Assembly (NCBI GenBank): GCA_005888465.1
Contig: VAYJ01000213.1
Location: forward strand, 1 to 5,882
Reading direction: 5' to 3'
Length of the DNA stretch: 5,882 nt
From: Actinomycetota bacterium
GTDB taxonomy: Bacteria > Actinomycetota > UBA4738
The translations under genes and the position numbers were made by a program. Of this stretch, positions 1 to 3,701 are shown one piece after another. How positions within the stretch are numbered: the stretch's first letter is position 1; every line of letters begins with the position of its first letter. Below the pieces are notes generated by a model. It did no database searches, was not told the origin of the DNA, and was given only the letters and a program-made list of their open reading frames with translations.

Positions 1-2038
1 CACGCGAGAGCCACTTCGGGTACCACCAGTTCGCCTCACCGAGGAGCTCCATCGTGGCCGGCACCAGCACCATCCGCACGATCGTCGCGTCGACGAGCAC
101 GGCGGCGGCCAGGCCCAGCCCGAAGAGCTTGATCTGGCGAAGCGGGAACCCGATCACGAAGGAGAGGAACACCGTGACCATGATCGCCGCAGCGGCCGTG
201 ATGACCCGACCCGTTGCGGCCACGCCGTTCGCGACAGCGACGTTGTTGTCACGAGTTCGCAGGTATTCCTCGCGGATGCGCGGGAGCAGGAAGATCTCGT
301 AGTCCATCGAGAGGCCGAACAGCACCGTGAACAGCATCATGGGCGCCCACGCCTCGATGGGCCCGGCCTTGTCGATGCCGATCACGCCCTTGAGCCATCC
401 CCACTGGAAGACGGCGACCAGGACGCCGTAGGCGGCCCCGATCGAAAGGAGGTTCATGATCGCGGCCTTCACCGGCACCAGCAGCGAGCGGAACACGCCC
501 ATCAGCAGGATGAACGAGAGCCCGATCACGACGGCGATGAGGATCGGCAGGCGCTGGGCGTTCTTCTGCGAGAAGTCGATCGAGATCGCGGTCAGCCCAC
601 TCACGAACACATGGACGTTCGTCCCCGTGATGGCCTGCGGGATCGTCTCATCGCGCAGCTGGTGCACGAGGTCGCTCGTGGCCGCGTCCTGAGGGGACGT
701 CGTCGGGATGACCGTGATGATGGCCGTTGTGCCCGACTGGTTGGGGATCGGGGGCGTCGCGGCGACGATGCCGGGCGTCGTGGCCAGGCCTTGGCTCAGG
801 GACCGGAGCGTGGACATGCCCTGCGGCCCGCCGGTCTTCGCGACGAGGAAGAGCGGCCCGTTGAACCCCGGTCCGAACCCGGCTGTCAGCAGGTCGTAGG
901 CCTGGCGGCTCTGCGAGGTCTTCGGGTTGTTGCCGGCGTCCGCGAACCCGAGCCGCATCTTGAAGAGTGGGATCGTGAGGCGGTACCAGAACGTCTCGTG
1001 ATGCTGGGCTTCCGACCGGCGCAGGCGCGGGATGTGGAACTTGTCGATGTTGCGCCCGACGAACCCGAGCACGGCGGGGAGCAGGGTGATGGCGGCGAGC
1101 ATCGTCACGAAGACGGTGGCCGCGCCGCCCACGGCGATCCCCTGGACGAACTTGAATTGCATGAGCAGGATGCCCAGGAACGAGATCACGACGATGATCC
1201 CGGCAAAGACGACCGCGCGGCCGGAGGTCGTCATCGCGCGGACGACCGCGTCCTCGGGGTCGCGTCCCTCGTCAAGTCCCTGCCGGTAGCGCGTGACGAT
1301 GAACAGGGCGTAGTCGATCCCGACCCCGATCCCGATCATCGACGCAAGCTGCGGGGTGAAGTTCGGTACCGAGAGGAAGCGGGCGAAGAGCAGGATCAAC
1401 GGCAGCGCGATCCCGATGCCGAAGGCCGCCATCAAGAGGGGGAGGCCCATCGCGAGGACCGAGCCGAACGTGATGAGCAGGATGATGATGGCCGCGAGGC
1501 CGGCGACCGCCTCGGCATTACCCGGCGGCGCGAACTCGGACTGGGAAATGACCGGCCCTCCGAAGCGGATCTCCAGGCCGGAGGACTCCGCGGCCTGGCC
1601 GAAGTCCTCCATCTGGGTCACCTCGGCCTTGGGAACCTTGGGCGCCGCGACCGCGAACTGGACCGTGGCGTACCCGATCTTCCCGTCACGCGAGACCGCG
1701 GGCGGGCCGCCCTGCGCGTAGGGGCTCTGGACGCCGTCCACGAGCGGGAGCTTCGCGATCTTGTCGAACAGTCCCTGCATGGTCGCTTGGACGGCGGGAT
1801 CCGTGACGCCCGCGTCCGACTTGAACACGATCTGCGCCGGGTCGCCCGACTGCGAGGGGAACTGCTCCTTCAGCAGATCGAACCCGTGCTGCGATTCCGT
1901 TCCCGGAAGTGAGAAGTCCTCCGCGTACTTACCGCCTGCCGTCTGGCCGAGTACCAGGAATCCTGCGAGCGCGACGATCCAGATGGCGAGCATCCACCAG
2001 CGCCGGCGGTAGCTCCACCGTGCGATCCGATCGAGCAT
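1..2038 (-). CDS. MMPL-family (RND superfamily) membrane exporter, 3' end cut by window edge, helix 7 missing
   Basis: The frame is open from ATG (2038-2036) to the window edge, 679 codons, with the stop just outside. Members export lipids or hydrophobic compounds across the cytoplasmic membrane using proton motive force. Helix 1 is at about residues 15-31, and a first extracytoplasmic domain runs to about 175. Helices 2-6 follow at about 176-196, 198-219, 230-252, 274-293 and 300-324. Helix 4 carries the proton-relay motif GIGVGIDYALF (D242-Y243). The second half has an extracytoplasmic domain (about 362-495) and helices 8-12, with the matching motif FGLSMDYEIFL (D579) in helix 10. The C-terminus ends in NWWYPKWLSR, typical of the family's end, so only a few codons are missing. 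The oddity is that residues 350-362 read FWYRLTIPLFKMR, whereas relatives have some 22-28 more residues forming helix 7. The start is supported by GGAG nine bases upstream. It is probably co-transcribed with the preceding yceI. The substrate cannot be read from the sequence. Confidence 0.93.
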   Translation of the reverse strand, partial: MLDRIARWSYRRRWWMLAIWIVALAGFLVLGQTAGGKYAEDFSLPGTESQHGFDLLKEQFPSQSGDPAQIVFKSDAGVTDPAVQATMQGLFDKIAKLPLVDGVQSPYAQGGPPAVSRDGKIGYATVQFAVAAPKVPKAEVTQMEDFGQAAESSGLEIRFGGPVISQSEFAPPGNAEAVAGLAAIIILLITFGSVLAMGLPLLMAAFGIGIALPLILLFARFLSVPNFTPQLASMIGIGVGIDYALFIVTRYRQGLDEGRDPEDAVVRAMTTSGRAVVFAGIIVVISFLGILLMQFKFVQGIAVGGAATVFVTMLAAITLLPAVLGFVGRNIDKFHIPRLRRSEAQHHETFWYRLTIPLFKMRLGFADAGNNPKTSQSRQAYDLLTAGFGPGFNGPLFLVAKTGGPQGMSTLRSLSQGLATTPGIVAATPPIPNQSGTTAIITVIPTTSPQDAATSDLVHQLRDETIPQAITGTNVHVFVSGLTAISIDFSQKNAQRLPILIAVVIGLSFILLMGVFRSLLVPVKAAIMNLLSIGAAYGVLVAVFQWGWLKGVIGIDKAGPIEAWAPMMLFTVLFGLSMDYEIFLLPRIREEYLRTRDNNVAVANGVAATGRVITAAAAIMVTVFLSFVIGFPLRQIKLFGLGLAAAVLVDATIVRMVLVPATMELLGEANWWYPKWLSR

Positions 2039-2047
2039 GGGTGAACT

Positions 2048-2051
2048 CTCC
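2048..2051 (-). promoter_or_regulatory. Ribosome binding site of the MMPL gene
   Basis: On the minus strand the sequence GGAG lies nine bases before the ATG at 2038. It supports that start codon. The site begins immediately after the 3' arm of the intergenic inverted repeat, so folding of that repeat could affect its accessibility. Confidence 0.6.
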
Positions 2052-2132
2052 CTTCGCGAACCGGTATGTCCGAGAACCCCTCGGAAGACGGGTCCACTCT
2101 ACCCCGTCCGCGAGATGAGTTGGTTCGCGAAG
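2052..2132 (-). repeat. Intergenic inverted repeat with nested hairpin between yceI and the MMPL gene
   Basis: CTTCGCGAACC at 2052-2062 is the exact reverse complement of GGTTCGCGAAG at 2122-2132, giving an 11-bp stem. Inside it, CTCG (2080-2083) pairs with CGAG (2111-2114), and GACGGG (2087-2092) pairs with CCCGTC (2103-2108) around a 10-base loop. The structure starts one base after the yceI stop codon and ends against the MMPL ribosome binding site. There is no run of U after the stem, so a classical intrinsic terminator is unlikely. It could stabilise the upstream message or modulate MMPL translation. Each arm also contains the 8-bp self-palindrome TTCGCGAA, so a pair of protein-binding sites is an alternative reading. 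Confidence 0.65.
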
Positions 2133-2133
2133 C

Positions 2134-2684
2134 TCAGGCGACGGACACGGCCGATTCGAGCTTGGCCTGCACGTCGAGCTCCAGCTCGAACGTCTTGCTC
2201 ACGAGGATCCCCCCCGTCTCGAGCGCCGCGTTCCACGTCATGCCGAACGCCTCGCGCTCGAGCACGCCGGAGGCGGTGAACCCAATGCGGATGTCGTCTC
2301 CCCACGGCGCCTTCTGCACGCCCAAGTACTCCACGTCCAGGGTGATCGGCCGGCTCACCCCGTGGATCGTGAGGTCGCCCGTGACCTTGAACCTTGGCCC
2401 GTCCACGCGCTCGATGTGCGTGCTCCGGAACGTGATCGTCGGGAACCGCTCGACGTCCATGAAGTCCGCTGAGCGCATGTGGTCGTCGCGGCGCTCGACG
2501 CCCGTGTCGATGCTAGCCGCGGCGATCGTCACCTCGACGGAGGAATCCTCGGGCCCCCGCGCACCTTGGTGATCATCATGTGCCGTCCGATCGCGGAGAG
2601 CTTCGTGTGTGCGGGATCGAAGACCCACGTGCCCGCAACGGGTGACTGGACCCCGTCGATCGTCCTGATCGCCGACTCGTCCAT
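2134..2684 (-). pseudogene. YceI-family lipid-binding protein gene, frame broken by an internal deletion
   Basis: YceI proteins are small lipocalin-like beta-barrels that bind isoprenoid or other lipid chains. The ATG at 2684-2682 follows a strong AAGGAGG site. The first 43 residues are family-typical, with GTWVFDPAHTKL and then GRHMMITKVRG, but this frame ends after 51 residues at the TGA at 2531-2529. The rest of the fold continues in another frame from 2550 to the TGA at 2136-2134 as 138 codons: EDSSVEVTIAAASIDTG, MRSADFMDVERFPTITFRST, VTGDLTIHGVSRPITLDVEY, and FGMTWNAALETGGILV. Relatives have about 17 residues between KVRG and SSVE, but only 11 bases remain here. The loss is therefore about 40 bases (3n+1), which both removes a strand region and shifts the frame. 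No signal peptide is seen. The gene is either a true pseudogene or an assembly/sequencing deletion. It precedes the MMPL gene in the same orientation, 95 bases apart. Confidence 0.88.
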
Positions 2685-2689
2685 GGCTG

Positions 2690-2696
2690 CCTCCTT
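2690..2696 (-). promoter_or_regulatory. Strong Shine-Dalgarno site of yceI
   Basis: AAGGAGG on the minus strand lies five bases before the ATG at 2684. It matches the anti-Shine-Dalgarno sequence perfectly and fixes the yceI start. The open frame extends further upstream, but those extra codons run through the operator region and are not used. Confidence 0.85.
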
Positions 2697-2702
2697 GAGA
2701 TG

Positions 2703-2716
2703 GTTGCCGGGGCAAC
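2703..2716. promoter_or_regulatory. Putative MarR operator site 1 (GTTG-N6-CAAC)
   Basis: GTTGCC-GG-GGCAAC is a perfect 14-bp palindrome. It covers the predicted start-site and -10 region of the yceI promoter. It shares the half-site GTTG with site 2, whose centre is 29 bp away. Dimeric MarR proteins commonly bind palindromes of this size in divergent promoters. The assignment to the adjacent regulator is inferred from position. Confidence 0.6.
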
Positions 2717-2744
2717 GATACGACAGAAGTGGTTGTATCGTCAA
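2715..2744 (-). promoter_or_regulatory. Predicted promoter of the yceI-MMPL unit
   Basis: On the minus strand, TTGACG (2744-2739) serves as a -35 box. After an 18-base spacer, TATCGT (2720-2715) serves as a -10 box, matching the consensus at 5/6 and 4/6 positions. Transcription would begin near 2708, giving a leader of about 24 bases that contains the AAGGAGG site. The -35 lies inside operator site 2 and the -10 touches site 1, so a repressor on these sites would block it. Confidence 0.5.
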
Positions 2745-2749
2745 CTACT
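2728..2749. promoter_or_regulatory. Putative MarR operator site 2 (AGTGGTTG-N6-CAACTACT)
   Basis: This 22-bp imperfect palindrome has 8-bp arms with one mismatch (2731/2746) around TATCGT. Its core GTTG-N6-CAAC (2732-2745) repeats the core of site 1. It overlaps the predicted -35 boxes of both divergent promoters, the expected position for a repressor that controls itself and the divergent unit. The overlapping arms ACGATACGAC (2715-2724) and GTTGTATCGT (2732-2741) form a further inverted repeat with one mismatch. Confidence 0.6.
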
Positions 2750-2762
2750 GCCCTGGTACCAT
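2733..2762 (+). promoter_or_regulatory. Predicted marR promoter, likely giving a leaderless transcript
   Basis: TTGTAT (2733-2738) and TACCAT (2757-2762) are separated by 18 bases and resemble weak -35 and -10 boxes (3/6 and 4/6). The ATG at 2769 follows the -10 by six bases, so transcription would begin at or next to the start codon. This agrees with the absence of a ribosome binding site there. The alternative -10 TATCGT at 2736-2741 would give a 20-base leader but has no good -35. Confidence 0.35.
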
Positions 2763-2768
2763 CGAGCC

Positions 2769-3284
2769 ATGGGCAGGAGGATGGACGAGGAGCGGATGGC
2801 CGCTTGGATGGCGCTCCTACAGACGCACGCGACGGTCGTCGGCGCGCTGGAGGAGGCGCTCCTCGCCGAAGGGAGCCTGCCACTCTCGTGGTTCGAGGTG
2901 CTCATTCAGCTCACGGCCCAGCCGGACGGCCGCCTGGCGATGCAGGAGCTGGCGCGCTCGGTCCTGCTGAGCAAAAGCGGCGTGACCAGGCTGGTCGATC
3001 GGATGGCCGACGCGGGGCTCGTGTTGCGGGAGGCGTGCGCGTCCGATCGCCGGGTCGTTTACGCGACCGCGACCGCCCGTGGCCGCTCCCTCCTCACCGA
3101 GGCCATGCCGGTGTTCGTCGAAGGCTTCGAGCGCTCCTTTAGCCGGCACCTGAGCGCCGCCGACGCGAAAGCCCTCCGCGGGCTGCTTCTGCGGGTCCTG
3201 GCGGGCAACGGGGACATCGCCGCGCCCGAGTGCCCGTCGTCGTACCTCCCCACGGGTCCAGCTCGCGCGTCAGCCAGCCGGTAG
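2769..3284 (+). CDS. MarR-family transcriptional regulator
   Basis: The product has 171 residues, a usual length for MarR, and is a cytoplasmic dimeric DNA-binding protein. Helical N-terminal dimerisation sequence (about 1-40) leads into a winged helix-turn-helix at about 41-106. The recognition helix region reads LLSKSGVTRLVDRM (66-79), followed by DAGLVLRE and the wing with the family-typical DRR (93-95) and TARGRSLL. A C-terminal helix pair (about 112-145) completes the dimer interface. A further 25 residues (about 147-171) are proline- and alanine-rich and probably disordered. The ATG at 2769 was chosen because the open frame upstream crosses the operator sites and because it fits the promoter spacing. 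ATG 2781 is an alternative. It is divergent from yceI and probably represses that unit and itself. C90 and C155 are the only cysteines; whether they sense oxidants is unknown. Confidence 0.93.
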   Translation: MGRRMDEERMAAWMALLQTHATVVGALEEALLAEGSLPLSWFEVLIQLTAQPDGRLAMQELARSVLLSKSGVTRLVDRMADAGLVLREACASDRRVVYATATARGRSLLTEAMPVFVEGFERSFSRHLSAADAKALRGLLLRVLAGNGDIAAPECPSSYLPTGPARASASR

Positions 3285-3296
3285 CATCGAGCGCCC

Positions 3297-3701
3297 ATGC
3301 TCTCCGCCCTGCCGTGCGGCACGGCCGTCTGCGTCGTGCACGCCGCGATCGGCTTCGCGATCGTGGGTGGCTGGTTCGTGCTCTTCGGATGGGGCGCCGT
3401 GTCCTTCGTCGTCAAGCGCGAACCCCCGCCCCGGTACTGGCGCCTGCTCGGCCTGCTCCAGGTCCTGTTGATCCTGCAGCTCCTGGCCGGTGGCATCCTG
3501 CTGCTCTCCGGCCGTCGGGCGGATTCGTTCCTGCACTACCTTTACGGCACGGTGTTCCCGGCGATCGTCCTGGTCGCGACCCACGTCACGGCGCGCCGCA
3601 TGGCCGACGAGGCGGACACGTGGAAGGCGTTCGCCATCGCGGCGTTCTTCGTGTTCGGCCTGACGCTCCGCGCGCTCACGACCGGGCTCGGGATGCCCTA
3701 G
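3297..3701 (+). CDS. Small four-helix integral membrane protein of unknown function
   Basis: The product has 134 residues, and I do not recognise a named family with confidence. Four hydrophobic segments are visible at about residues 14-38, 50-70, 79-97 and 111-129. They are joined by short charged loops: KREPPPRYWR between 1 and 2, SGRRADSF between 2 and 3, and TARRMADEADTWK between 3 and 4. The motif HYLYG (80-84) at the start of helix 3 and histidines at 15 and 96 might bind a cofactor, but this is only a guess. The positive loops suggest the first and third loops face the cytoplasm. The gene starts 12 bases after marR on the same strand, so the two are probably co-transcribed. No ribosome binding site precedes the ATG, and GTG 3336 is a possible later start. 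It may be a target or partner of the regulator. Confidence 0.8.
   Translation: MLSALPCGTAVCVVHAAIGFAIVGGWFVLFGWGAVSFVVKREPPPRYWRLLGLLQVLLILQLLAGGILLLSGRRADSFLHYLYGTVFPAIVLVATHVTARRMADEADTWKAFAIAAFFVFGLTLRALTTGLGMP
3698..3701. other. Shared stop codons of two convergent genes (CTAG)
   Basis: The palindrome CTAG supplies TAG at 3699-3701 for the plus-strand membrane protein gene and TAG at 3700-3698 for the minus-strand sensor gene. The genes therefore overlap by four bases, and no intergenic space remains. Transcripts from both sides must end inside the opposing gene or read through it as antisense. Confidence 0.9.

Noticed and set aside
611..1912. Long plus-strand open frame (433 codons) opposite the MMPL gene
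   Set aside because: Its product is dominated by Asp, Arg, Glu and Gly, as expected when the antisense of a GC-rich gene is read. It has no recognisable domain, and the minus strand encodes a clear MMPL protein throughout.
2543..2562. Programmed -1 frameshifting as the explanation for the yceI split
   Set aside because: The G-run has the right phase, but the slip partners do not form a classic slippery heptamer. The product would still lack about 13 family residues, so a deletion explains the data better.
2700..2768. Earlier marR start at 2700
   Set aside because: The added 23 residues would be encoded by the operators and promoter, show no family similarity and have no ribosome site. ATG 2769 fits the usual MarR length.
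2685..2883. Upstream extension of the yceI C-terminal frame to 2883
   Set aside because: This extension runs antisense through marR and the operators and is Arg/Pro-rich. The family-typical yceI start with AAGGAGG lies at 2684 in another frame, so the long frame is an accident of the deletion.
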